IMG/VR virus record: IMGVR_UViG_3300024520_000576 | Span: 1-20,968 of that record | Source: a virus | Reading direction: 5' to 3' (one strand) | DNA: 20,968 nt | Shown here: positions 14,415-20,968 of the stretch, piece by piece | Position numbering within the stretch: the first letter of the stretch is position 1 | Layout of the letters: every line of letters begins with the position of its first letter | Notes under the pieces: generated by a model | What the model saw: only the letters and a program-made list of their open reading frames with translations | Told to the model about the DNA's origin: nothing | The model's database searches: none | Made by a program: the position numbers and the translations under genes

Positions 14415-15008
14415 ATGAACAAAGAAAAAACATTAGTAGAGAAGCTAAAAGCGGTTTTGTTAGGTGAAACTAAGGAGGTAACGCTTGCTTCAATGAAGTT
14501 AGACGATGGTGTAACGGTTATCGAAGCAGAGGTATTCGAAGCTGGTCAACCTGTAAGTATTAAAACAGAGGATGAGCAATTAATCGCTTTACCTGTTGGT
14601 GAATATATGCTAGAAGACGGTATGCAGTTAATCGTAGTCGAAGAGGGTATGATTGATTCTATCGGAGAGAAAGCAGCAGAAGAAGAGCCAGTAGTTGAAG
14701 AAGAGGTAGCAGCGTCAGAGGGTGCAGCAAGTACTCCAGCTACTCCTAAAAAAGTAATCGAAGCGGTTACTAAGGAAAGTCATTTTTCTAAAGATATGCC
14801 TGAGTCCGTTTTACTTGCAATCTCAGAAGTTGTTAAAGCTGAATTAGAAACTTTCAAAGCAGAGTTCAAAGCTGAACAAGAGAAAACAGAACTATCAAAA
14901 GAAGAAGAAGTTAAATCAATTAAACACAATCCAGAAGCAACAAATTTAAGAAAAGCTGAACCAGTTAAAGGATTGACAGGAAGGTTAAATCAATTATTAA
15001 ATAAATAA
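14415..15008 (+). CDS. Capsid scaffold protein
   Basis: The 197-aa protein sits directly before the major capsid gene and has scaffold character. A beta-rich N-terminus carries repeated phrases (DDGVTVIEAEVFEAGQPVSI, then PVGEYMLEDGMQLIV). A very acidic, Ala/Glu-rich linker with a Pro-containing stretch spans residues about 85-112. A charged coiled coil spans about 125-165, and a conserved-looking C-terminal tail (NLRKAEPVKGLTGRLNQLL) could bind capsid. The XkdF-like protease upstream would be expected to degrade it. It starts 14 bases after an AGTTAATTAGTAT motif. Confidence 0.8.
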   Translation: MNKEKTLVEKLKAVLLGETKEVTLASMKLDDGVTVIEAEVFEAGQPVSIKTEDEQLIALPVGEYMLEDGMQLIVVEEGMIDSIGEKAAEEEPVVEEEVAASEGAASTPATPKKVIEAVTKESHFSKDMPESVLLAISEVVKAELETFKAEFKAEQEKTELSKEEEVKSIKHNPEATNLRKAEPVKGLTGRLNQLLNK

Positions 15009-15014
15009 AACAAA

Positions 15015-15947
15015 ATGGCAACAACAACAACAATTACTTCAAATTACAACGGCTCATATGCTGGGGAAATCATTGGAGCAGCATTTTTAGAAGCTGACAC
15101 ATTAGCAAAAGGACTAGTTACAGTTAGACCTAATATTGCGTCAAAAGAATCATTAAGAAAAATCTCTTACTCAGACGGTAGAGTGGATTACGCTTGTGGG
15201 TTTACACCTTCTGGAGCAATCACATTGACTGAGAGAGTTTTAGAGCCTAAAAAAATTATGAACCCTTTACAGGTTTGTAAGGAAGATTTTAGAGGAGTAT
15301 GGGACGCAGCGTCTATGGGTTTCTCTGCTCACAACGACAATTTACCAAAAGACGAGGAAGCAGCTTTACTTGCTGAGATTTTAGGAGATACAGCAGAAGC
15401 AACAGAAGAAGATATTTGGAATGGTGATAGCGCTGTTACGGGTCACTTTGGAGGTTTTGTACCATTATTCACTGCTGATGCTTCGGTAATCAAAGCGAAT
15501 AACGGAATTACAACATTGGCTGGTGCAGTAACTAAAGCTAACGTAGTATCTGAAATTGAGAAAGTACTTAACGCTATTCCTAAACCTTTAAGACGTAAGA
15601 AAGATTTGGTTTTCGGTATATCTTCTGACATCGCTTTAGCATACCAACAAGCTTTAATTTCTTCTGGTATTTCTAATGGTCTAGGAGGTGACGATATGCC
15701 ACTTCAATATGGTTCTTACAAAATGGAAGTTATCAACGGATTGGCAGATAATACGTTTGTAGTTTACCAAAAGAAAAACCTTTACTTCGGTTCAGGATTG
15801 ATGCAAGACTTCAACGAGTTAAAACTTGTAGATGAGGATGAGATTGGATTATTAACTGGAATGGTTAGAGGTAAGATGGTTTACACTGCTGGTGTTCAAT
15901 ATGTGAACTCAGAAGAAATTATCTGGTACTTAACTACAACAGTTTAA
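15015..15947 (+). CDS. Major capsid protein
   Basis: This 310-aa protein follows the scaffold by 6 bases. Its layout is typical of an HK97-fold capsid from Bacteroidetes phages. An N-terminal arm is followed by RPNIASKESLRKISYSDGRV and by MNPLQVCKEDFRGVWDAASM. An acidic loop with DIWNGDS and the domain with PLRRKKDLVFGISSDIALAY come next. The C-terminus has DEDEIGLLTGMVRGKMVYTA and ends with IIWYLTTTV. No cleavage site was identified. A U-rich terminator follows the stop, consistent with high, separately controlled expression. Confidence 0.88.
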   Translation: MATTTTITSNYNGSYAGEIIGAAFLEADTLAKGLVTVRPNIASKESLRKISYSDGRVDYACGFTPSGAITLTERVLEPKKIMNPLQVCKEDFRGVWDAASMGFSAHNDNLPKDEEAALLAEILGDTAEATEEDIWNGDSAVTGHFGGFVPLFTADASVIKANNGITTLAGAVTKANVVSEIEKVLNAIPKPLRRKKDLVFGISSDIALAYQQALISSGISNGLGGDDMPLQYGSYKMEVINGLADNTFVVYQKKNLYFGSGLMQDFNELKLVDEDEIGLLTGMVRGKMVYTAGVQYVNSEEIIWYLTTTV

Positions 15948-15967
15948 GACTAACAAATTAATCTAAG

Positions 15968-15999
15968 AGGGTGGTAGTATTTGCGGCTACCCTTTTTTT
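15968..15999 (+). terminator. Terminator after the major capsid gene
   Basis: AGGGT...AG (15968-15977, with a 3-base bulge) pairs with CTACCCT (15987-15993) and runs into seven T. A competing GGTAG/CTACC stem is also possible. It lies 20 bases after the capsid stop. Because the tail tube gene follows in the same direction, it probably works as a partial terminator that lowers downstream expression. Confidence 0.7.
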
Positions 16000-16022
16000 A
16001 TAAACATTAAATAATAGAAAAT

Positions 16023-16559
16023 ATGGCGTGCGACATTACAGCAGGTAGAGCAGAAGTATGTAAAGACTCAGTAGGTGGTCTTAAAAACGTTTACTTCACT
16101 AACTACGATGAAATCACAGGTTACACATACGATGGAGTAAACACAGACGTTATTGCAACCGTTACAGGTGCAGCAACAATTAATGCGTTTAAATACGAGC
16201 TTAAAGGAGCTAACGTATTCGACCAAACGGTGACAAGCTCAAGAGATAACGGTACAACTTACACAGAGCAAAATTTAACGGTTGTATTGAAGAAACAAGA
16301 CATTGCAACTCACAAAGAATTAAAGTTGCTTTCTTACGGTAGACCTAGAGCGATTGTAGAAGATTACAACGGAAACTTCTTCTTATTAGGATTAGAACAC
16401 GGTGTAGAACTAGAAACAATGGCTATCAGTTCAGGTACAGTTATGGCTGATTTAAACGGTTACACATTAACGTTAAAAGGAATGGAGAAAATTCCTGCTA
16501 ACTTTATTGATGCAGCAAACGAAGCGGCATTGTCTACGGTTGGGTTTACGGTAGTGTAA
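16023..16559 (+). CDS. Major tail tube protein
   Basis: The 178-aa sequence begins MACDITAGRAEVCKDSVGGL and contains AFKYELKGANVFDQTVTSSR and NGTTYTEQNLTVVLKKQD. It continues with LLSYGRPRAIVEDYNGNFFL and ends with a NGYTLTLKGMEKIPANF strand region. This strongly resembles the tail tube family of flavobacterial phages as I remember it, with alternating strands and a conserved GRP-x-x-x-VED-x-NGN-FFL block. It would polymerise around the tape measure. It is placed after the capsid gene and lies about 12 kb from its chaperone gene, which is unusual. Confidence 0.75.
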   Translation: MACDITAGRAEVCKDSVGGLKNVYFTNYDEITGYTYDGVNTDVIATVTGAATINAFKYELKGANVFDQTVTSSRDNGTTYTEQNLTVVLKKQDIATHKELKLLSYGRPRAIVEDYNGNFFLLGLEHGVELETMAISSGTVMADLNGYTLTLKGMEKIPANFIDAANEAALSTVGFTVV

Positions 16560-16574
16560 TTTTATTAACTTTGT

Positions 16575-16606
16575 AAGGCCTTGTCGTATTGGCAGGGCTT
16601 TATTTT
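16575..16606 (+). terminator. Likely terminator after the tail tube gene
   Basis: AAG-CCTTG (16575-16583, one bulged G) pairs with CAGGG-CTT (16593-16600) around a 9-base loop and is followed by TATTTT. It lies 15 bases after the tail tube stop. Its stem is weaker than that of the capsid terminator because it includes a bulge and a G-U pair. It probably limits read-through into the small helical gene. Confidence 0.55.
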
Positions 16607-16619
16607 AAACATATTTAAC

Positions 16620-16949
16620 ATGGGTGCAATTATAGACACACTAAACAAAAGAAACGTAGAGTTGAAGTCTGAGCAGGTTAACTTGGGTCTTGTGGAAGAC
16701 TTCTTGAAAAAAGTAACGCAAGGAGAAACATCTTCTTCTGCTGCTACTGGCAGTTTGATTAAAGCTAAGAAACAATTAGAAAATGCTATAGCGATTTTTG
16801 AAAAATCTATATCAATGTCAGATGATTTAAAAACTAAAGCTAAAGAGCTAGGCGTTGATATTACTAAAAATAAATCATACGTGAACAGACTAAAGGTAGC
16901 TACTTCTAAACTAAAAGAAGCTGAAAGAGTCTATAAACTTATAAATTAG
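16620..16949 (+). CDS. 109-aa helical hypothetical protein
   Basis: A longer frame begins at 16581, but that start lies inside the terminator hairpin, so ATG 16620 (MGAIIDTLNKRNVELKSEQV) is preferred. The protein is predicted to be almost all helix, with Ser/Ala-rich residues near 37-45 and a Lys/Glu-rich second half (KELGVDITKNKSYVNRLKVA). No family is recognised. Position after the tail tube would suit a tail assembly factor. It ends just before the hairpin at 16970. Confidence 0.6.
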   Translation: MGAIIDTLNKRNVELKSEQVNLGLVEDFLKKVTQGETSSSAATGSLIKAKKQLENAIAIFEKSISMSDDLKTKAKELGVDITKNKSYVNRLKVATSKLKEAERVYKLIN

Positions 16950-16969
16950 ACAAAAAGGAGAACATATCT

Positions 16970-17003
16970 AACCCTAGTACTTTAATCGGTGCTAGGGTTT
17001 TTT
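16970..17003 (+). terminator. 11-bp terminator between converging genes
   Basis: AACCCTAGTAC (16970-16980) pairs with GTGCTAGGGTT (16989-16999) with one G-U pair and an 8-base loop. A run of six T (16998-17003) follows on the plus strand. It ends the head module transcript. The stop codon of the leftward gene (16982-16984) lies inside the loop, so the element also ends minus cluster 3, though the minus side has only a weak T tail. Confidence 0.8.
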
Positions 17004-17296
17004 ACGTTTAACTGTTTTAGTAATTCAAAATACCTATGCTTTATTTCTAATAAAGGATTTACATCTGCTTCTAACTCATTACATCTTTCCATATAATATG
17101 TATACTGACTATCATTGTACTCTCTCTCCTGTTTTAACCATCTATACTCTGACGCGTCCATTTCTATAATAGATAACCTTTTTTCTTTAGCTCTTAACTG
17201 TCGTTTTAATACAAGTAACTCACTTTGACTAAGATTTAAACGTCTTAACTTCTTGATTAATCTGTTTTTTCTACCATTATTTTTAAGTATTTTCAT
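16982..17296 (-). CDS. 104-aa basic coiled-coil protein
   Basis: ATG 17296 (MKILKNNGRKNRLIKKLRRL) is preferred to a TTG start at 17314, and it overlaps the upstream gene by 14 bases. The first half is highly basic (LRRLNLSQSELLVLKRQLRA) and helical. The middle carries several Tyr and one Cys. The end is a short amphipathic helix. Nucleic-acid binding or a small regulator is possible. It is the last gene of minus cluster 3 and ends inside the terminator loop. No family is recognised. Confidence 0.6.
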   Translation of the reverse strand: MKILKNNGRKNRLIKKLRRLNLSQSELLVLKRQLRAKEKRLSIIEMDASEYRWLKQEREYNDSQYTYYMERCNELEADVNPLLEIKHRYFELLKQLNVKNPSTD

Positions 17297-17474
17297 GATT
17301 GTTATTTTTAACAAGTTTTATACTGCAATAAAAAGTACATAAATCCTTTTTTAATAACAGATATTTTAATTCGTTTTCTACTGATTTTAAATGTCTATAA
17401 TCTCGTATTTCTATTGTATTATATATACAATGCACATCCTCCCTTAGTTCTCCATTAATGTAAGTCTCCCACAT
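17283..17474 (-). CDS. 63-aa hypothetical protein
   Basis: This frame starts at ATG 17474, two bases after the stop of the upstream gene, and overlaps the following gene by 14 bases. It begins MWETYINGELREDVHCIYNT and has three cysteines (in VHCIY, LCTFYC), then a basic, Asn-rich C-terminus. A small mixed alpha/beta fold is likely. No function is recognised. Tight packing within the leftward cluster is the main support. Confidence 0.55.
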   Translation of the reverse strand: MWETYINGELREDVHCIYNTIEIRDYRHLKSVENELKYLLLKKDLCTFYCSIKLVKNNNHENT

Positions 17475-17476
17475 AA

Positions 17477-17653
17477 CTATATAATATTGTCGTTTTTTAA
17501 TGAATTTAGCGCATCTATAAGGTTTTGTCTTTTATTATTAACCTTACTGTAATACTCTTTATTTTCCATATTTAAAGCACATCTTCTTAATTTATCAAAT
17601 CGCTCTAGTTCTCTTTGCAGTGTCTCAACTGCGTGATTATTTGAATATTTCAT
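17477..17653 (-). CDS. 58-aa helical hypothetical protein
   Basis: ATG 17653 (MKYSNNHAVETLQRELERFD) lies one base after the stop of the CxxC gene, in the context TAGTATG. A GTG at 17665 would extend it by four residues into that gene and is less likely. The protein is a charged helical hairpin with one Cys (LRRCALNMENK) and an Asn/Lys-rich end. No known family is recognised. It is co-transcribed with its neighbours from the promoter at 17826-17855. Confidence 0.6.
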   Translation of the reverse strand: MKYSNNHAVETLQRELERFDKLRRCALNMENKEYYSKVNNKRQNLIDALNSLKNDNII

Positions 17654-17654
17654 A

Positions 17655-17813
17655 CTAAGAGCCACAACCTATACAATCAAAATGAGAATCAGTCGGTTTC
17701 GTTCCGTTCATCTTCATTTCGAGTTCGTGTATCTCTTGCTTAATATCCATGTCAACCATCATGTCTCCTGTTAACTTTTGCTTAAGTTCTTCTAATTTCT
17801 CTAAATCTGTCAT
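17655..17813 (-). CDS. 52-aa small protein with C-terminal CxxC
   Basis: This is the first gene of minus cluster 3, from ATG 17813 to TAG 17655-17657. It has a helical acidic N-terminus (MTDLEKLEELKQKLTGDMMV), a Met-rich middle, and ends HFDCIGCGS. The CIGC pair next to His suggests metal or thiol chemistry at the C-terminus, but this is inference. The consensus promoter lies 13 bases upstream of the start codon. Bacteroidetes phages carry many such small CxxC proteins without known function. Confidence 0.65.
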   Translation of the reverse strand: MTDLEKLEELKQKLTGDMMVDMDIKQEIHELEMKMNGTKPTDSHFDCIGCGS

Positions 17814-17825
17814 ATTGTTTTTCTG

Positions 17826-17855
17826 CTAATATACAAATAAAAACATAAACAACAA
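17826..17855 (-). promoter_or_regulatory. Host-type promoter for minus cluster 3
   Basis: TTG (17855-17853), 19 bases, then TATATTAG (17833-17826) on the minus strand. The region closely resembles the divergent region at 3376-3426: AATATAC-R-AATAAAAAC is shared, as is CAAAAAATAGTT. It drives the four small genes leftward from 17813. Confidence 0.7.
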
Positions 17856-17860
17856 AAAAT

Positions 17861-17874
17861 AGTTAATTAGTATG
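17861..17874 (+). promoter_or_regulatory. Rightward start motif at the portal module
   Basis: AGTTAATTAGTATG ends in the ATG at 17872. It is identical over 13 bases to the copy before the scaffold at 14388 and one base different from the copy at 12395. It is preceded by CAAAAAAT. The TTAATTAG core differs by one base from the TAnnTTnG box, but no upstream TTG box is present. Confidence 0.5.
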
Positions 17875-18192
17875 ATTATCCTAAAAGAACAATTAACAGC
17901 GCAAGACTTAAAGGTAATTCCTAGAAGCTACTCAGCAGATAAGGTTACTATAATAGGTCAAGAAGGCAGTACAGACTACGTAGTTACTCCAACGATTGAA
18001 AGTTATTACTTAGTGCTTAACGCTATTTATACACTCGTAGAAGGACAGCAATACAGCTTAATAGTTTACGATGGTTTAGACATTGTTTACACGGATAGAA
18101 TCTACTGTACCAACCAAACGATAGCAGACTACACTATTAACAAGGATGAATACATACAAACAGAATCAAATAACGACTTTATCATAGTATAA
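17872..18192 (+). CDS. 106-aa beta-rich hypothetical protein
   Basis: The first gene of the portal module begins MIILKEQLTAQDLKVIPRSY and contains YSLIVYDGLDIVYTDRIYC followed by a CTNQ segment. It ends with INKDEYIQTESNNDFIIV. The alternating hydrophobic pattern indicates a small beta-sandwich. I have seen similar short proteins before portal genes in Bacteroidetes phages, without a known role. The stop overlaps the portal start (TAATG at 18190-18194). Confidence 0.65.
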   Translation: MIILKEQLTAQDLKVIPRSYSADKVTIIGQEGSTDYVVTPTIESYYLVLNAIYTLVEGQQYSLIVYDGLDIVYTDRIYCTNQTIADYTINKDEYIQTESNNDFIIV

Positions 18193-19982
18193 TGAGTGAA
18201 CAAAAGAACAATAACGTACATATTTTAAACCTTGCTACGTATGAGCAACCCGAAGCTATAGAGACTTCTCGCTTTGAATGGGTAGAATACGGTAAAAATA
18301 ACGACCACTACGACTGGTTAATAGGTAGATATAAAAACAGTACTACAAATAATGCAATTATAAACAACATTTCACGCCTTATTTATGGTCGTGGTATTCA
18401 TGCCTTAGACGCTTCAAGAAAGCCTAGCGAGTACGCAATGTTAAAAAGTATGATTACACCCTCTGCGCTTCGTAACGTAGGGTTAAACTTGAAAATGTTA
18501 GGTGCTGGATATTTCCAAGTACACTACAATAAGCAACATACTAAAATTATAAAGGTTGATTACATAAGCACTAGATTAATTCGACCTGAAAAATGCAACG
18601 AAGATGGAGATATTGTTGGTTATTATTATAGTAACGATTGGAGTGATGTACGTAAAAACGAACCAGTAAGAATTTCAGCGTTTGGAACTTCAAAAGATAA
18701 AGTAGAAATTTACTCTTGTCACTTCGACAGTGTAGACATGAAGTATTTCGCAGACGTTGACTATATCGGTGGTTTACCTTACGCAGTTTTAGAGGAAGAA
18801 ATCGCAGACTATCAAATTAACGATGTTCAAAACGGATTTAGCGGAACTAAACTTTTAAATTTTAACAACGGGGTTAAGGATGACGAAACCAGACAAGAGG
18901 TTTCTAGGAAGGTAAGAAATAAACTCACAGGGGCTAAAGGGGATAAGGTTATTATTTCATTTAATGATAATAAAGAAGCGGCTGCTACTATTGAAGATAT
19001 TGCCTTAAACGATGCGCCAGAGCATTACCAATATTTGTCTACTGAGTGTCAATCTAAATTATTAAACGCTCACACTGTTATTTCTCCGATGCTTGTAGGT
19101 ATCACAACAGAGAACAGTGGATTTAGCTCAAACGCAGACGAAATAGAAATGGCCACGAAAGTATTCTACAATCAAAGTGTCGTTCCGTTCCAAGAAGTTA
19201 TATTAGAAGCATTAGAAGCGTTCCTAGCGTTTAACGGTGCTAGTTTGGATTTATACTTCATGCGTCTTAATTTAATGGACTCAATCGAAGAAAAACAACA
19301 AGCCAAAGAAGAAGCAAACTTAAAAATGAGCAAAGACTTTGACAATATAATTGCAGAGTTCGGAGAATCAGAGAGCGAAGATTGGGTATTGATTGACGAG
19401 AGAGAGGTTGACTACGATAACGAAACGGACTTAGATAGCCAAGTAGCAGAGTGGGAGAACGAGTTAAAAGAAGAGCCTACAACACTGTCAAAGATTAAAG
19501 CTAGATTAACTGAGTTAGTATCTACTGGTAAAGCAAACGCAAATAGAAAAAGCTCACAAGATGCAGAGATAGACGGATTTTATTTTAAAGTACGTTATCA
19601 ATATACAGGGAATGAAAACCCTGAGCGTGGTTTTTGTCGTGCTATGATGTCGGCTAACAAACTTTACAGAAAAGAAGACATAGATAGAATGGGTAGCCAA
19701 ATGGTTAACGCTGGATTCGGTGAAGGTGGCGGAGATTTTTACGATATTTTTAAATTCAAGGGAGGCCCGAGATGCCATCATAAATGGGTACGTAAAACAT
19801 TCGTAAGCGCAAGCCAAAAACAAAATGTACTAAATCCAGAAGCCAACACAATAAGCACGAACAAGGCACGTAAATTCGGTTACAGACCAACTAACCCAAA
19901 AGAGGTTGCAATGAAACCAAACGACATGAAGCATAAAGGCTTTAGCCCTAATAATCCTAACATACCAACAGACGCAAGATAA
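18192..19982 (+). CDS. Portal protein with C-terminal extension
   Basis: The 596-aa protein has a portal-like core over residues 1 to about 420. This includes FEWVEYGKNNDHYDWLIGRY, LRNVGLNLKMLGAGYFQVHY and an ISPMLVGITTENSGFSSNAD segment typical of portal stem and clip regions. The last 150 residues form a separate domain with GFYFKVRYQYTG, then RAMMSANKLYRKEDIDRMGS, ending in GGPRCHHKWVRK with a CHH cluster. This second domain could bind metal or resemble a MuF-type minor head domain. The portal forms the ring where the terminase docks. It couples to both neighbours by one-base overlaps. Confidence 0.82.
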   Translation: MSEQKNNNVHILNLATYEQPEAIETSRFEWVEYGKNNDHYDWLIGRYKNSTTNNAIINNISRLIYGRGIHALDASRKPSEYAMLKSMITPSALRNVGLNLKMLGAGYFQVHYNKQHTKIIKVDYISTRLIRPEKCNEDGDIVGYYYSNDWSDVRKNEPVRISAFGTSKDKVEIYSCHFDSVDMKYFADVDYIGGLPYAVLEEEIADYQINDVQNGFSGTKLLNFNNGVKDDETRQEVSRKVRNKLTGAKGDKVIISFNDNKEAAATIEDIALNDAPEHYQYLSTECQSKLLNAHTVISPMLVGITTENSGFSSNADEIEMATKVFYNQSVVPFQEVILEALEAFLAFNGASLDLYFMRLNLMDSIEEKQQAKEEANLKMSKDFDNIIAEFGESESEDWVLIDEREVDYDNETDLDSQVAEWENELKEEPTTLSKIKARLTELVSTGKANANRKSSQDAEIDGFYFKVRYQYTGNENPERGFCRAMMSANKLYRKEDIDRMGSQMVNAGFGEGGGDFYDIFKFKGGPRCHHKWVRKTFVSASQKQNVLNPEANTISTNKARKFGYRPTNPKEVAMKPNDMKHKGFSPNNPNIPTDAR

Positions 19983-20527
19983 TGGCATATCCACTTTTTA
20001 TAACAACAGAGGACGCAAAGAAGTTCACAGCAGCAAACGGAAACATTGACGACGACAAGTTTATCCAGTTTCTAAAGATTGCGCAAGACATACACATTCA
20101 AAACTATTTAGGCTCTAACCTATTTGAAAAGATAAGCGCAGACATTGTAGCAGGAACTTTGGCAGGTGACTATTTAAACTTAGTTACTAATCATATTAAA
20201 CCGATGTTGATACATTTCGGCATGGTTGAATTTCTACCTTTCGCAGCTTATACAATCGCAAACAAGGGAGTTTATAAACACGGCTCAGAGAACTCTAGTG
20301 TAGTAGATAAAAACGAGGTAGACTTTTTAGTAGAAAAAGAACGCCAAATAGCCGAACACTATACAAGAAGGTTCTTAGATTATATTTGCGCTAACTCTAC
20401 GTTATTCCCTGAGTATAATAACAACACGAGCGAGGATATGAAGCCAGACCGTGAAGCAAGTTTTAACGGTTGGTATTTGGAAGATGACACGAGAGACATT
20501 TTAAAATACAGAAATTTAGAATTATAA
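19982..20527 (+). CDS. Head-tail connector (DUF6712-like)
   Basis: The 181-aa protein begins MAYPLFITTEDAKKFTAANG and continues FLKIAQDIHIQNYLGSNLFE. It then has a helical segment, LVTNHIKPMLIHFGMVEFLP, and EVDFLVEKERQIAEHYTRRF. This all-helical layout with the IQNYLG motif matches the DUF6712 type of head-completion protein that sits next to portals in Bacteroidetes phages. It would bind beneath the portal ring. TAATG junctions link it to the portal gene and to the next microgene. The start is well fixed by the overlap. Confidence 0.78.
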   Translation: MAYPLFITTEDAKKFTAANGNIDDDKFIQFLKIAQDIHIQNYLGSNLFEKISADIVAGTLAGDYLNLVTNHIKPMLIHFGMVEFLPFAAYTIANKGVYKHGSENSSVVDKNEVDFLVEKERQIAEHYTRRFLDYICANSTLFPEYNNNTSEDMKPDREASFNGWYLEDDTRDILKYRNLEL

Positions 20528-20616
20528 TGGCAAAGAAGATTTACAAGCCCAAAGAGGAAGATATTAAAAAATTACAAATTTACTTAAATAAGATAAAATG
20601 CCAGACAGCAAAATAA
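20527..20616 (+). CDS. 29-aa microprotein
   Basis: The frame starts in a TAATG junction with the connector gene and ends at TAA 20614-20616, overlapping the next gene by 19 bases. It is lysine-rich with a helical core (MAKKIYKPKEEDIKKLQIYL). It is short, so chance cannot be excluded. The coupling on both sides is the main support. Confidence 0.4.
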   Translation: MAKKIYKPKEEDIKKLQIYLNKIKCQTAK

Positions 20617-20968
20617 GCGATTTAACAGCAGTAACTACATTAGACGGGACAGAAGAACTCCCGATAGTACAAAGTGCAACTACAATGAAAGTAACCACAC
20701 AACAATTAGGAGGTAACGTACTTTTTAACGGTGTAGTGAATGACGTAATAACAGGAGCAGACGCAGTTGATACATTCGACTTAGGTACAACTGTAAACGT
20801 TCCAACTATGGCGATTGGCGATAAAATACAGGTTCAAATGACATTTAAAAATAATGTTGCTCCTGCTTCTGGTGGTTATGGTATTTACTTCTTTTGGTAC
20901 AATGAGGACTATACGCCGTATTCTGCGAGTACACCAACTTACGGGAATAGCATCATACAGATACCATA
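20598..20968 (+). CDS. Partial structural protein, probable fibre or head-decoration N-terminus
   Basis: The gene begins at ATG 20598 and is open to the right edge, so about 123 residues are visible. The start, MPDSKISDLTAVTTLDGTEE followed by LPIVQSATTMKVTTQQ, is a recurrent N-terminal attachment motif of phage head or tail fibres. A beta-rich domain follows with MAIGDKIQVQMTFKNN and GGYGIYFFWYNEDYTPYSAS. The placement after the connector gene makes a virion attachment role likely. The C-terminal, possibly receptor-binding, part is outside the window. Confidence 0.65.
   Translation, partial: MPDSKISDLTAVTTLDGTEELPIVQSATTMKVTTQQLGGNVLFNGVVNDVITGADAVDTFDLGTTVNVPTMAIGDKIQVQMTFKNNVAPASGGYGIYFFWYNEDYTPYSASTPTYGNSIIQIP

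Noticed and set aside
16566-16573. TAACTTTG as a host-type -7 promoter box before the 109-aa gene
   Set aside because: The box is an exact match, but the nearest TTG is 23 bases upstream rather than 19, and the start would fall within the terminator hairpin. The evidence is too weak for a feature.
1-20968. Integrase, att sites, insertion sequences or CRISPR array
   Set aside because: No coding sequence with these motifs, no spaced direct repeats and no terminal inverted repeats flanking a transposase were seen. Whether the phage is integrated cannot be decided from this window.

Overview
The window is a late-gene region of a tailed bacteriophage or prophage from a Bacteroidetes host, most likely a flavobacterium. 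Three things point that way. The DNA is AT-rich and start sites have A-rich leaders instead of clear Shine-Dalgarno sites. Four minus-strand promoters fit the Bacteroidetes pattern TTG-N19-TAnnTTnG. The encoded proteins resemble families typical of flavobacterial phages. The tail looks long and non-contractile (tape measure, tail tube, tail chaperone, gp10-like protein and no visible sheath), so a siphovirus is the best guess. No integrase, att site, tRNA, CRISPR array or insertion sequence was seen.

Layout of the + strand: 1-872 holds tightly overlapped small genes ending in a small-terminase-like gene. The large terminase follows (850-2058). A tail module (3424-11878) contains a tail assembly chaperone with a probable -1 frameshift, a fusion protein ending in a lectin-like display domain, a gp10-like protein, two tail or baseplate proteins, a 48-aa protein and the tape measure. 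A head module (12406-16949) contains an XkdF-like prohead protease, a fibre-like protein, the scaffold, the major capsid protein, the tail tube and a small helical protein. A portal module (17872-20968) contains a 106-aa protein, the portal, a head-tail connector, a 29-aa protein and the start of another structural protein. The portal lies far from the terminase and the tail tube lies 12 kb from its chaperone, so the order is rearranged relative to the usual terminase-portal-protease-capsid-tail order.

Three clusters of small minus-strand genes (2190-3355, 11945-12323, 16982-17813) separate these modules. Each has a host-type promoter facing left, and each ends at or near a hairpin. The right edge of each cluster is a short divergent intergenic region whose other side carries a recurring motif, AGTTAATTAGTATG or a variant, ending at the start codon of the first + strand gene. 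I infer two expression programmes: host-polymerase transcription of the small minus genes, and a different signal for the structural genes.

The strongest discovery is the nine-T run at 3902-3910. The -1 frame behind it is open to 4166, has no ATG, GTG or TTG of its own, and encodes a convincing chaperone C-terminus. The zero frame also stays open and looks protein-like for about 190 more bases.
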